From Guptibacillus hwajinpoensis (GTDB taxonomy: Bacteria; Bacillota; Bacilli; Bacillales; Guptibacillaceae): a stretch of DNA of 64,000 nt. Below, piece after piece: positions 44,931 through 53,633 of the stretch. The stretch's first letter is position 1, and each line of letters begins with the position of its first letter. Location: the NCBI RefSeq assembly GCF_001039475.1, contig NZ_LELK01000001.1, positions 1,809,349 to 1,873,348 on the forward strand, read 5' to 3'. The notes beneath the pieces were generated by a model that was given only the letters and a program-made list of their open reading frames with translations, was not told the origin of the DNA and did no database searches. Both the position numbers and the translations under genes were made by a program.

Positions 44931-45199
44931 AATTTTATTTACGATTAGTACTGTGCAACTATATCAAACACATTTCACAGAATCAACCTAAAAACGAATA
45001 TTAAACAATAAAACAATAAAATTGTTCGTCTTTTGGTATTTAAATACAATTACTACACTAAAAAATGATCAGTTGTATGTAGCTAGTCATTTATAAACCA
45101 CTAGAGTTTTTCAATCAGAAAACCGCCCATAATCAAGAATATGGACGGTTTTGTTAAAAGAATATTGTGTTGAAAGAAGAGTTGTATACTACACATTTA
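44931..45199. other. AT-rich region upstream of the riboswitch
   Basis: No gene seen. It must contain the promoter of the riboswitch transcript on the minus strand. An imperfect hairpin at 45119-45156 (AAAACCG...CGGTTTT) may terminate the PspC-containing unit. Confidence 0.4.
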
Positions 45200-45264
45200 A
45201 GTTGGTTGCAGCGGAAGGTACTCGACTCCCGAGGAAAACGAGTACCTGGAGCGGAAATCAACCA
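45200..45264. repeat. Short palindrome related to the GC-rich repeats
   Basis: GTTGGTTGCAGCGGAAGGTACTCG and CGAGTACCTGGAGCGGAAATCAACC are inverted arms sharing the GCGGAAGG...GGAGCGGAAAT ends of the GC-rich family. The centre is different and much smaller, and no conserved termini are seen. Confidence 0.6.
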
Positions 45265-45290
45265 CTACTCTTATAGCCTTAAGAATTATT

Positions 45291-45473
45291 CTACATAGTC
45301 TTCTTTAACTGCAAGCTATTTAGGATCACGCCTACAAAACCTGTCGCAGCTAGAATAAGAGACAGCATGCTAGAGAATAACTGAATCCATCCGAAAAAGG
45401 AAATCAGGCCTATGCAGAATAAAAAGAAAGAACTAACTATCGATACTACACTATAGAAACCGTTTGGCTTCAT
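45291..45473 (-). CDS. Small two-span membrane protein coupled to PspC
   Basis: A 60-residue protein with two hydrophobic helices (about 8-30 and 34-52) and a basic end. Its ATG at 45473 comes one base after the PspC stop (TAATATG), so translation is coupled. The family is not recognised. Its position implies a shared role at the membrane with PspC. Confidence 0.62.
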   Translation of the reverse strand: MKPNGFYSVVSIVSSFFLFCIGLISFFGWIQLFSSMLSLILAATGFVGVILNSLQLKKTM

Positions 45474-45474
45474 A

Positions 45475-45678
45475 TTAGTTATTTGCTTTAACTTCACTAT
45501 CTTTTGGTAGAAGGAAAGCTGCCGCAACATAAACTAGTAGAAATACACCTGATGTAAATACAGTCAAAAGAGAATAAATGAACCTTAACAAGCTAGCGTT
45601 AATATTAAAAGTCTCACTTAAACCACCAATTACGCCTGCAAACATTTTGTTAGTTGTCGATTTATAGAATTTTTTCAT
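45475..45678 (-). CDS. PspC-domain membrane protein
   Basis: A 67-residue PspC protein. KKFYKSTTNKMFAGVIGGLSETFNINASLLRF is the conserved PspC N-terminal block, followed by a hydrophobic helix and a KDSE tail. PspC proteins take part in membrane-stress responses. GGAGG suits the second of two adjacent ATGs (45678). Confidence 0.85.
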   Translation of the reverse strand: MKKFYKSTTNKMFAGVIGGLSETFNINASLLRFIYSLLTVFTSGVFLLVYVAAAFLLPKDSEVKANN

Positions 45679-45758
45679 CATTAGCCTCCATTTCTTTTTT
45701 ACCTCTACTTCTATTGTTTCCTCTTAATCTTACGTTACAAACATTTATAAGTTTCATA

Positions 45759-47018
45759 TTAGTCCACATCTTCCACTTGAAAAACGAGATGTACTGTCGT
45801 TCCCATACCGGGTTCACTTTTGTAAAGCAATTCTCCCCCCATACCTTTCACAATACTATGCGAAACCATCATGCCTAGTCCCGTTCCTTTTTCTTTCGTA
45901 GTGAAAAAGGGCTCTCCGATGCGACAAAGCTGTTCTTCAGTCATTCCGATTCCTGTGTCTTGAATACTGATTTTTAATTCATTATGTTGCCTAGTAGTTT
46001 CAATCGTTAACGTGCCTCCATTTGGCATAGCCTCTATCGCGTTTTTAGAGAAGTTTAATAGGCATTGCTGAAATTTACGTTTTTCGGAATGCATGTACGC
46101 TGAAGGAAGATCTATTTTAGCGTTAATGGAGACGTTCATCATAGAAGCAAGTGGCTGAATCACACTAATGCTATGGTTGACTTCACTAATAACGTCGATT
46201 CGTTCAACACTTTCAGGATAAGGTTTTGCAAAGGTTAAGTAGTCATTAATAATTTCCGTGGCACGATCGAGTTCAGTAATAGCAAGCTTCATGTACTCTT
46301 TCTTTTCTTTATCCTCAAGGTCACCATCGATTAATTGAAGAAAACCCCTGCTAACTGTTAAAGGATTCCTTACCTCATGTGAAATACTAGCTGCAAGATG
46401 GCTAACAACCTTTAATTTCTGTCCTTCCATCACTGAATGAAGCAGCTTAAATTGGTTGATAAATACTTCATAAATAAGAGTGGCTAGAACCACACCTATG
46501 ACACTAATACAGCTAAACAATATCCACATGGACAGTTCGATTTGGGAATTGAAAAAAGTAAGAGAGATGAATGTTGAAACCATCCCTACCAGACCATCCA
46601 TTGCTGCAGCAACAAGCAATTTTTTCTTTAAATCAAGGTTAAGAAAATGACCAGAAATGAGAGAGGTTGCGATCGTGACAAGAGAAAACGAAAATAGAGT
46701 TGGATAAAATCCAGTACCACCGAGTGAGAAACGATAGCTTAACATAACAACCAGGTAAATTAATCCAACCCATTTCCCACCATATAACGCACCTAAAATA
46801 AATGGGATTCTCCTGAAATCAAGGATGAAGTTATCATTAATAACAATTGGATACATCATACAGAGGAGAACAGATAGTAACGGAAATAGTGCTAGTAACC
46901 ATCCAGATGATTTCTTAAGAAAATTCGTATATTTCAAAAGATAGAGGATTTGCATAATACCTAAAGGGGCAAATACTAGTAATAGATTCAATAGGAAGGT
47001 CTTAGCTGTGAGAAGCAC
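45759..47018 (-). CDS. Orphan sensor histidine kinase with membrane sensor domain
   Basis: A 419-residue protein. Six or so hydrophobic segments (1-190) resemble the 5TMR-LYT or KinB-type membrane sensor. The H-box SHEVRNPL has the phospho-accepting His at 214. The ATPase domain shows NAIEAMPNG (N box), DTGIGM and GTGLGM. Start is GTG 47018 after GAGGGG. No response regulator gene is adjacent. Orphan kinases of this build often feed the sporulation phosphorelay in Bacillus, but that is inference. Confidence 0.86.
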   Translation of the reverse strand: MLLTAKTFLLNLLLVFAPLGIMQILYLLKYTNFLKKSSGWLLALFPLLSVLLCMMYPIVINDNFILDFRRIPFILGALYGGKWVGLIYLVVMLSYRFSLGGTGFYPTLFSFSLVTIATSLISGHFLNLDLKKKLLVAAAMDGLVGMVSTFISLTFFNSQIELSMWILFSCISVIGVVLATLIYEVFINQFKLLHSVMEGQKLKVVSHLAASISHEVRNPLTVSRGFLQLIDGDLEDKEKKEYMKLAITELDRATEIINDYLTFAKPYPESVERIDVISEVNHSISVIQPLASMMNVSINAKIDLPSAYMHSEKRKFQQCLLNFSKNAIEAMPNGGTLTIETTRQHNELKISIQDTGIGMTEEQLCRIGEPFFTTKEKGTGLGMMVSHSIVKGMGGELLYKSEPGMGTTVHLVFQVEDVD

Positions 47019-47179
47019 TCATTTTCACCCCTCGATTTTTTTATGTATACAATAACTTCTTTATTGTCTGTTCTACTCCTCTATTTTACATCAAATGAAA
47101 AAAGAGAACATGACCGATTTACTACCGATCATGCCTCTTTTTCTCGAAAAACAAAGTTTTTTCCCTCACAATCCCATAT

Positions 47180-47689
47180 TTAACCATTATAACAGGTATA
47201 TATATCTAATTTCCTCCCACTTTTCACTACGTACTTTTCACGCTTCATTCCAATACGTTCCGCTACATTGATGGACGCTTGATTCAACGGATCGATTAGC
47301 GATAGTAACTTCGGGAGTTTCAACTGTTCAAAACCGTATGCCTTGCATGCGCTAGCCGCCTCTGTCGCATACCCCATTCCCCAATGCTTCCGTGCGAAAA
47401 GGTAACCTATTTCTACTTCGACTGATCCTCTAATCTTCTCCAGAACAAGTCCACATTGCCCGAGAAATACCCCTTGATCTTTGTGTTCCACAATCCAAAG
47501 CCCAAATCCATATTTCTTATAATGATCTCTTGTCCATTGAATCCAATTCATTGTTTCTTTTCGATCCTTAAGCATTGGGTAATATTTCATTGCTTCCTTG
47601 TCACTAAAGACTTCAAAAAGACACTCACAATCTTTTTCTTCCATTTCACGTATTAGTAGACGATCTGTTGTTATTACTCTTCTTGTCAT
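47180..47689 (-). CDS. RimJ/RimL-type GNAT acetyltransferase
   Basis: About 169 residues from the ATG at 47689 (an ATG 45 bases earlier is open too). TDRLLIREMEEKDCE is the typical opening, FARKHWGMGYATEAASACKAY is the acetyl-CoA loop, and NQASINVAERIGM is the RimJ/L signature. It may acetylate ribosomal or other N-termini, or small amines. Confidence 0.82.
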   Translation of the reverse strand: MTRRVITTDRLLIREMEEKDCECLFEVFSDKEAMKYYPMLKDRKETMNWIQWTRDHYKKYGFGLWIVEHKDQGVFLGQCGLVLEKIRGSVEVEIGYLFARKHWGMGYATEAASACKAYGFEQLKLPKLLSLIDPLNQASINVAERIGMKREKYVVKSGRKLDIYTCYNG

Positions 47690-47838
47690 CTTAGCCCGCC
47701 TTATACAATTTAGAGCATGAGAAAAAGCTAACATCCAATGCTGACGTTAGCTTCCATACTATTTATCATATACCATTATTTATAAAACATTCATGTCGTG
47801 AAAAGGGGGACGCTCAATCTCTTCATCATTCCGATTGT

Positions 47839-48042
47839 TTACTGTTGCGTATTTTCATGCCGATCTTGCTGACGAAACTCGCCAAATTCAATCGCCTCCA
47901 AAATAGCTTCTTCGGAAAATCCTGTGAGTATTGAAATTTGCCTAATGTCACACGTTCTAGACTGGTACTTCTTTATGAATTGAACGGCTACCATGACCTG
48001 ATACAAAACCTTTGTATACTTACTTAATAGCTGATGACTCAT
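47839..48042 (-). CDS. Small protein resembling a sigma-70 region 3
   Basis: A 67-residue protein. RQISILTGFSEEAILEAIEFGEF resembles the region 3 helix-turn-helix of sigma-B/F/G factors (IAExxGxSEExVLEAxE). No other sigma regions are present. The nearest AG-rich site (GAGAGGAAG) is 14 or more bases from the ATG, so the start is less certain. A sigma-interacting or DNA-binding role is possible. Confidence 0.5.
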   Translation of the reverse strand: MSHQLLSKYTKVLYQVMVAVQFIKKYQSRTCDIRQISILTGFSEEAILEAIEFGEFRQQDRHENTQQ

Positions 48043-48265
48043 AGAACGTCGGCCACTTCCTCTCCTAGGTATGAGAAGAGAGGAGCATCTCTCCCTTATT
48101 ATTTAACCTATCATTATTCCTCTCTTCTTCCAATATAAATATCCATATTTAATAAATAATTAATATGAATATTCACATTTTTATCTCCTCTTCATTTATT
48201 TACAGAAGATAGATCTATCATTATACTAAAGTCTATATCACTTGACGTGCAGGGGGGCTATTAGC

Positions 48266-48721
48266 ATGAAAGCAGTAACGATTCAAACAGAAGAAGAACT
48301 GAAACAAGCATTTTATATTCGCAAAAAAGTGTTTATTGAAGAACAAGGTACACCTGAGGAAGATGAATATGACCAATATGACTCTTTGCACACAGCCGAG
48401 CATATTCTTATTCTAGACAAGAACAAAGCAGTCGGAACAGCTAGATGGCGTGTTGTTGACGGCATAGGTAAATTAGAGCGAATCTGCATTCTAAAGTCTC
48501 ATCGAAAGCTAGGGATTGGTAACAAGATTGTTAACAAACTGGAAGAACTCGCAGCTACGAAAGGCATTGATCGGGTAAAGCTTCATGGTCAAGTGCAAGC
48601 AGAAAGATTCTATCAAAAGCTTGGGTATCAAACAGACTCTGACGTTTTTATGGAAGATGGTATACCACACGTGCTTATGTGGAAGAAACTACCTGAAACT
48701 AAATCCTCACATCATTCGTAA
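48266..48721 (+). CDS. GNAT-family acetyltransferase, YjcF/ElaA type
   Basis: A 151-residue protein. FYIRKKVFIEEQGTPEEDEYD is the conserved opening of YjcF/ElaA proteins, and HRKLGIGNKIVNKLEELA is the acetyl-CoA loop. GGGGGG lies before the ATG at 48266. Substrate unknown. Confidence 0.85.
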   Translation: MKAVTIQTEEELKQAFYIRKKVFIEEQGTPEEDEYDQYDSLHTAEHILILDKNKAVGTARWRVVDGIGKLERICILKSHRKLGIGNKIVNKLEELAATKGIDRVKLHGQVQAERFYQKLGYQTDSDVFMEDGIPHVLMWKKLPETKSSHHS

Positions 48722-48789
48722 GTTAGGTGAGCATGAATATTGGGAACACCCTATAAGTAAACTCTAACTCAGGAAAAGGATGAAGACGA

Positions 48790-49518
48790 ATGATGCGAAG
48801 CGGAAATCCCGTTTTAAAAAATAACACGTTCAATCGAACACGCGATCAAGGCGAGGCAATGACAATTGGCGGAACTGTGGCCAAAACGTTCTTCCTGTTC
48901 CTCTTTCTGCTAGGATCGTCGATTTACACATGGTACCGTTATTCTCAAGGTGAAGATATTTATACGATGATGGTCGTAGGGGCAATTGGAGCATTGATTT
49001 TCGCTTTAATTACTGCTTTCTTCCATCGAGCTGCACCGATAACTGGACCCATCTATGCAACGCTAGAGGGATTTGCAATTGGTGGTTTATCCGCGATTCT
49101 TGAATCGCGTTATCCCGGGATTGTCATTCAAGCGGCTGCACTAACCTTCTCTGTGATGGGCGTCCTGCTCTTTCTATATGCGGCACGAATTATTAAAGTA
49201 ACGAAGAATTTCAGACTCATGATTGTATCTGCAACGCTTGCAATTTTCGTTGTTTATATCATTGATCTTGGTCTTAATCTTTTTCTTAACGCAAACGTAC
49301 CGTACCTTCATTCGAATGGATTAATAGGTATTGGAATTAGCCTCTTTATTGTTGCGATCGCTGCACTTAACCTTGTGCTCGATTTCGACTTTATTGAAAA
49401 CGGTGCGAACCGAGGGGCCCCAAAACACCTGGAATGGTACGGCGCATTCGGATTGATGGTCACTCTTGTTTGGCTTTATATCGAGATTCTTCATCTTTTA
49501 CAGAAATTACGAAGATAA
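48790..49518 (+). CDS. Bax inhibitor-1/YccA-family membrane protein
   Basis: A 242-residue protein with seven hydrophobic segments after a short hydrophilic start. GPIYATLEGFAIGGLSAILE and DFDFIENGANRGAPKHLEWYGAFG are typical of the YccA-like Bax1-I branch. B. subtilis YetJ of the wider family is a calcium leak channel, but this branch is less characterised. Either of two adjacent ATGs may be used. Confidence 0.82.
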   Translation: MMRSGNPVLKNNTFNRTRDQGEAMTIGGTVAKTFFLFLFLLGSSIYTWYRYSQGEDIYTMMVVGAIGALIFALITAFFHRAAPITGPIYATLEGFAIGGLSAILESRYPGIVIQAAALTFSVMGVLLFLYAARIIKVTKNFRLMIVSATLAIFVVYIIDLGLNLFLNANVPYLHSNGLIGIGISLFIVAIAALNLVLDFDFIENGANRGAPKHLEWYGAFGLMVTLVWLYIEILHLLQKLRR

Positions 49519-49552
49519 AAAGAGAGGGCGCAAAAGTTGCGCCCTCTTCTTT
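49519..49552 (+). terminator. Terminator of the Bax1-I gene
   Basis: AGAGGGCGCAA-AAG-TTGCGCCCTCT followed by TCTTTAT. Confidence 0.8.
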
Positions 49553-49558
49553 ATGTTA

Positions 49559-49781
49559 GGTTCTTTTCGTATACATTGTTGCTTTTATATAAGTGGTTAA
49601 TTTCCGCTCCAGGATGCTCGCTTTCCGCGGGGCGGGCGGTGAGCCTCCTCGGCTTCGCCTGCGGGGTCTCACCTGTCCCGCTAGTCCCGCAGGAGTCGAG
49701 CATCCTTCCGCTCCAATTAGCTAAGTGCGGTTTTTTTTTTCATAAATTGATTCAAAAGCAATATTCTATTAGAAAAGAGCC
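49559..49781. repeat. GC-rich palindromic repeat, copy C (223 bp)
   Basis: The ends GGTTCTTTTCGTATACATTG and the complement of GGCTCTTTTCTAATAGAATA bound the copy. The core runs from CCGCTCCAGGATGCTCG to CGAGCATCCTTCCGCTCC. The inner tip is GGCTTCGCCTG instead of the CGTCGCTAACGCTCCTG of copies A and D. Confidence 0.87.
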
Positions 49782-50471
49782 TTATGCTATTATACGGTAA
49801 TAAAGCCACACAGCTCCTTTATCACCTAGCGTTTTTGATTCTAGTAACTCGAGCTTAGTAGCTTCTAGAATGGAAGATAAATCGTCACAATCAAAAATTG
49901 TTGGCGTCTTCCTCCCTCCAATCGCTAGTGGAGCTAGAACAATACTCACTTCATCAATAAGTCCTTCACGCAAAAACGCACCATTGATTGAACCTCCACC
50001 ACTAAGACCAAGACGTCTAAATCCACGATCATAGAGCATTTCAAGTGCTTTACTAAGGTCAATGTGATCCCCACTACCCGACTGTACATATGTAATGTTT
50101 TTACTTTCCAACTGCTCAATATAGGAAGGCTCTACATTCTCTCTTGTTACAACAACAAGACCTTCCGTTTGACCCCAATCCATTCGCCCTCTTCCATCAA
50201 ACACAATATACCCCTTTGACTTTTTTGGTACAGTAATTGGCTGCTTTAACTCTATCCAATCTCCACTCCATACGAGGAGACTTTCACTACCAGATAGGAG
50301 GCTATCGCAATTCAATTCATCATAAAGTCTGTGTGTCAGATCATTCGCATCTCCATCTACGTCATGTTCTGTCCATTCCATCACATTGTGGTTCGGCGCA
50401 GTAGTAATCCTTCCATCAATTGATGAGAAAACATTTAGCACAACTTCAGGTCTTTTTTTCACACTCATCAT
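49782..50471 (-). CDS. RibD C-terminal domain/dihydrofolate reductase-like protein
   Basis: A 229-residue protein of the RibD-type reductase fold. VLNVFSSIDGRITT opens it, GYIVFDGRGRM and YDRGFRRLGLSGGGSINGAFL mark the NADPH-binding region, and LIDEVSIVLAPLAIGG is the closing strand. It would reduce a pterin- or pyrimidine-like compound with NADPH. Two adjacent ATGs and a nearby GTG leave the start uncertain by 3-9 bases. The gene lies between two copies of the GC-rich repeat. Confidence 0.8.
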   Translation of the reverse strand: MMSVKKRPEVVLNVFSSIDGRITTAPNHNVMEWTEHDVDGDANDLTHRLYDELNCDSLLSGSESLLVWSGDWIELKQPITVPKKSKGYIVFDGRGRMDWGQTEGLVVVTRENVEPSYIEQLESKNITYVQSGSGDHIDLSKALEMLYDRGFRRLGLSGGGSINGAFLREGLIDEVSIVLAPLAIGGRKTPTIFDCDDLSSILEATKLELLESKTLGDKGAVWLYYRIIA

Positions 50472-50586
50472 CCTTTCTGTTTATCTCCATTATAAAATTT
50501 CCAGAAAATGAATGTCAGTGTTTTTTTGAAAATGACTCATTTCATAGACTTTGTTAATTTGGGAGGGGGAGTTGATTGAAGAGGAA

Positions 50587-50810
50587 GGCTCTTTTCGTGG
50601 GCATTTTCTCTAAGAGTGGATAAATTTCCGCTCCAGGATGCTCGCTTTCCGCGGGGCGGGCGGTGAGCCTCCTCGTCGCTAACGCTCCTGTGGGGTCTCA
50701 CCTGTCCCGCTAGTCCCGCAGGAGTCGAGCATCCTTACGCTCCAATTAGCGAAGTGTAGCTTTTTATATAAAATCTTAGCTTTTAAAAAACAATCCTTAA
50801 GAGGAGAGTC
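50587..50810. repeat. GC-rich palindromic repeat, copy D (224 bp)
   Basis: It is bounded by GGCTCTTTTCGTGGGCATT and the complement of GACTCTCCTCTTAAGGATTG. The core matches copy A with a few substitutions (TGTGGGGTC, CCTTACGCTCC). Confidence 0.86.
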
Positions 50811-50843
50811 TAGAAAATTAAAAAAAGACGTAGCTACGCCTTT

Positions 50844-51290
50844 TTATCCGTATTTCTTTTGATGCTCTTTCTTCTTCTCTAAATACGCTTCATCTGTTCG
50901 AACAATTTTCCACTTCTCTTCAAAAATTCTTGCAGATTCAGCTTTCTCATCATCGATCTCTCGTTCGTTTACATCACCGTCACTATCATACTTTTTTCCA
51001 CCTTTATAGTTTGCATACCTTCTTGCTCTTGTGTAGCCCATTTGAATAAATTTTCTCGCCATATCCATTCCGACAAAGTCATCGTTATCTTGATACTCTT
51101 TGAACATCTCAAAGATCTTCTCTGACGATTCTTTTGCAATCTCAGGTGTTTTAAAACGCCAATGAGGTAAGATCTCACTTTTATACGGCTCGACCATTAG
51201 TACACCTTGCTCGCCTCGTCCTACACGATATTTCTCTGGTTGCTCACGGAAATTAATGTTATCAAAATCAAGATCATAATCAAAAGCCAT
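50844..51290 (-). CDS. DUF4385-family protein
   Basis: A 148-residue hydrophilic cytoplasmic protein. PEKYRVGRGEQGVLMVEPYK, SEILPHWRFKTPEIA and FVGMDMARKFIQMGYTRARR are the conserved blocks of DUF4385. It is rich in charged residues, and the last third looks helical. No function is known for the family. The gene is alone next to repeat copy D. Confidence 0.8.
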   Translation of the reverse strand: MAFDYDLDFDNINFREQPEKYRVGRGEQGVLMVEPYKSEILPHWRFKTPEIAKESSEKIFEMFKEYQDNDDFVGMDMARKFIQMGYTRARRYANYKGGKKYDSDGDVNEREIDDEKAESARIFEEKWKIVRTDEAYLEKKKEHQKKYG

Positions 51291-51460
51291 GTAGACCCCT
51301 CCTTTTCAGGGAGTATTCCCTGGGGGATCAATCACCTAAACAAATAAAACTTTCTTGATCATTCTCTAGTAATCGCACATCTGTAGGTTTTCACCTGATG
51401 TGATAGAGGAAAGATAGGAAAAAGGCAGACATATGACGCTTATGATTCCGGAGGTGTATT

Positions 51461-53257
51461 GTGGTTATTCTCGATTACTTGATTTATGTATTACTTTCCA
51501 TTTTGAAGATATTCTTATTTAGCTTCTATACAACTACAGCTTTTGATTTTAGTATTTTCTTAGTAAACCTTGCTGGAATCTTAATTCTTTCTAGTTGGAC
51601 TTTATTACTTACCATGAAAAAAAGGCGATGGGTTTTGTTTACATTGCTCTTTTTACATAGCACCTTGCTATTATCGGATATGTGGTACTACCGCTATTTC
51701 AGTGACTTACTCTCGGTTTCCCTACTTTCTCAAATGCTTCAGATGAGCGATGTGGGTGGCGGTTTTATGACGCTAATACAATTGAAAGACTTTGTCTTCT
51801 TCTTAGACCTTGTTATCTTTAGCTTCGTTTTCTACTTCTTGCGTAAGAAGGGACAAAAAGCAACCAAAAAGAGAAGATTGCTGTTTGCAGGAGTGACTCT
51901 TTTTACCGGTATAGTCCTATTTGTTACCCCTCTTTACACTAGTTATGTAGACAAGGAGGAGTGGTTGGTCAATTCATCCATTTCAGATATGCGCGAATAT
52001 TATCATCTAGGTTTCTGGGGTTATCATGGAGCCGATCTTTTAACTTTTGTTAAGCAGCAGATAAATGAAGATACTGACGTAAACGTAACTGTCAAAAACA
52101 ATCAACCTATGAATAAGAATCTTGAGATTGCAAACGCACCAAATATTATCCTTGTTCAACTCGAATCGTTTCAGGATTCATTGATCGATAAGGAAATAAA
52201 CGACCAGGTACTAACACCAAACCTGAACGGACTAAAGGAAGAGTCGCTCTATTTCCCATCGTTTTATCATCAAACACATGAAGGCAGAACGTCTGATGCC
52301 GAATTCATTACGAATACGTCTCTCTATCCTTTGAAGTCAGGTTCTGTATATACACGCTACCCTACGAATGAATTTGCCGCGTTACCAGAGCTTCTTCAAA
52401 ATGCTGGGTATGAAACAGCAGCGATGCATGCTTTTGAAAAAGGTTTTTGGAACAGGGATCGAAGCTATGAAAATTTAGGTTACGATCACTTTTTCAGCGA
52501 TCAAGATTATCCAAATGGAGAGAAAATCGGAATGGCATTAAATGATAAGCGCTTTTTCACTGAATCCATTAAACATATGGAAGAACTGGATGAACCTTTC
52601 TTTGCATTCATGGTTGCTCTTACAAGTCACACGCCTTACGAAATACCTAAAGATCAAGCCCAACTAGATTTAACCGGCTATGATAACTCCCTTTTAAAAA
52701 GCTATTACCAAACGGCACATTATGTCGATCAGGCCGTAGGGCTGATGATTAAGGAATTGAAACAGAAAAACATGTGGGACGATTCTCTCGTTATTTTCTA
52801 TGGAGATCATGATAGTGGTCTCACGAAACCTGGCGGAGAAATGGCAAACAAAGTGAATGCTGAAAGTCCAGTAGACTATTTTGAACTAGATCGGCAAGTT
52901 CCACTCTTTATTAAGCGTCCTAACTCAGAACAAGGAGAAGTGATCAACGAGAGTGGCGGTCAAATTGATATTGCCCCAACGATTCTTGATATTCTAGGAA
53001 CAGAACCACCATACATGATGGGTGATTCATTGCTTAATGAAAAACCGAATTTGACAGGCTTTCGCGACGGATCCTTCCGCTATCAAGACCTTTATTATAA
53101 GCCTGATTTAACGAAGGATATAGATGAAGGAACGTGCTATTCTGTTTCCACAGAAAAAGAAGTTCCTATTGAAGAATGCGAAAAACACGTAGAAGAAATT
53201 TCAGATCAGCTTCAATTATCTGATCGTATCATTGAGAAAAATGCATTAGAGGAATGA
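51461..53257 (+). CDS. LTA synthase-family membrane sulfatase-fold enzyme
   Basis: A 598-residue protein starting at GTG 51461 after GGAGG. Five N-terminal membrane spans (1-180) are followed by an extracellular sulfatase-fold domain. NIILVQLESFQDS supplies the metal-binding Glu, HEGRTSDAEF the catalytic Thr, and FYGDHDSGL the second metal site. LtaS-family enzymes transfer glycerol phosphate from phosphatidylglycerol to lipoteichoic acid or prime it. Bacillus species often have several paralogues, and which one this is cannot be told. Confidence 0.87.
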   Translation: MVILDYLIYVLLSILKIFLFSFYTTTAFDFSIFLVNLAGILILSSWTLLLTMKKRRWVLFTLLFLHSTLLLSDMWYYRYFSDLLSVSLLSQMLQMSDVGGGFMTLIQLKDFVFFLDLVIFSFVFYFLRKKGQKATKKRRLLFAGVTLFTGIVLFVTPLYTSYVDKEEWLVNSSISDMREYYHLGFWGYHGADLLTFVKQQINEDTDVNVTVKNNQPMNKNLEIANAPNIILVQLESFQDSLIDKEINDQVLTPNLNGLKEESLYFPSFYHQTHEGRTSDAEFITNTSLYPLKSGSVYTRYPTNEFAALPELLQNAGYETAAMHAFEKGFWNRDRSYENLGYDHFFSDQDYPNGEKIGMALNDKRFFTESIKHMEELDEPFFAFMVALTSHTPYEIPKDQAQLDLTGYDNSLLKSYYQTAHYVDQAVGLMIKELKQKNMWDDSLVIFYGDHDSGLTKPGGEMANKVNAESPVDYFELDRQVPLFIKRPNSEQGEVINESGGQIDIAPTILDILGTEPPYMMGDSLLNEKPNLTGFRDGSFRYQDLYYKPDLTKDIDEGTCYSVSTEKEVPIEECEKHVEEISDQLQLSDRIIEKNALEE

Positions 53258-53258
53258 A

Positions 53259-53300
53259 AGAAAAACGCATTGACCTATAGTAGGTTCAATGCGTTTTTTA
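53259..53300 (+). terminator. Terminator of the LTA synthase-type gene
   Basis: AAAACGCATTGA and TCAATGCGTTTT form the stem, followed by T. Confidence 0.84.
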
Positions 53301-53633
53301 TGGAATTCAGGACTATTTTATTATTGATGCTCTTAAATTAACACCATGTTTCATATAGCCTTTTAAACACGTTAGCATATAAACCCAGCCTTCTTTCGTT
53401 TTTAAAACCTATTCCTTCTTACCATTTCATATCATTCATACCAGACCCTTTTGCTCATGTATCTATTTCCACTATCCTTTACTAGCATGATATTCTGTCG
53501 AAACGACAGTTAGATCGTTGCTTTGTACCTATTCACTAATTGGGAAATATAGCTAAATAGTTCCTTGTTTAACATTCAGAACCTTCTTATAGTTATGGTG
53601 ACAAGACATGTATCAAAACTACGGGAGGGTTCT
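53301..53633. other. Intergenic region without a recognised feature
   Basis: AT-rich. No gene, repeat copy or structured RNA was seen apart from the ribosome binding site GGGAGGG of the lipase gene. It should contain that gene's promoter. Confidence 0.35.
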
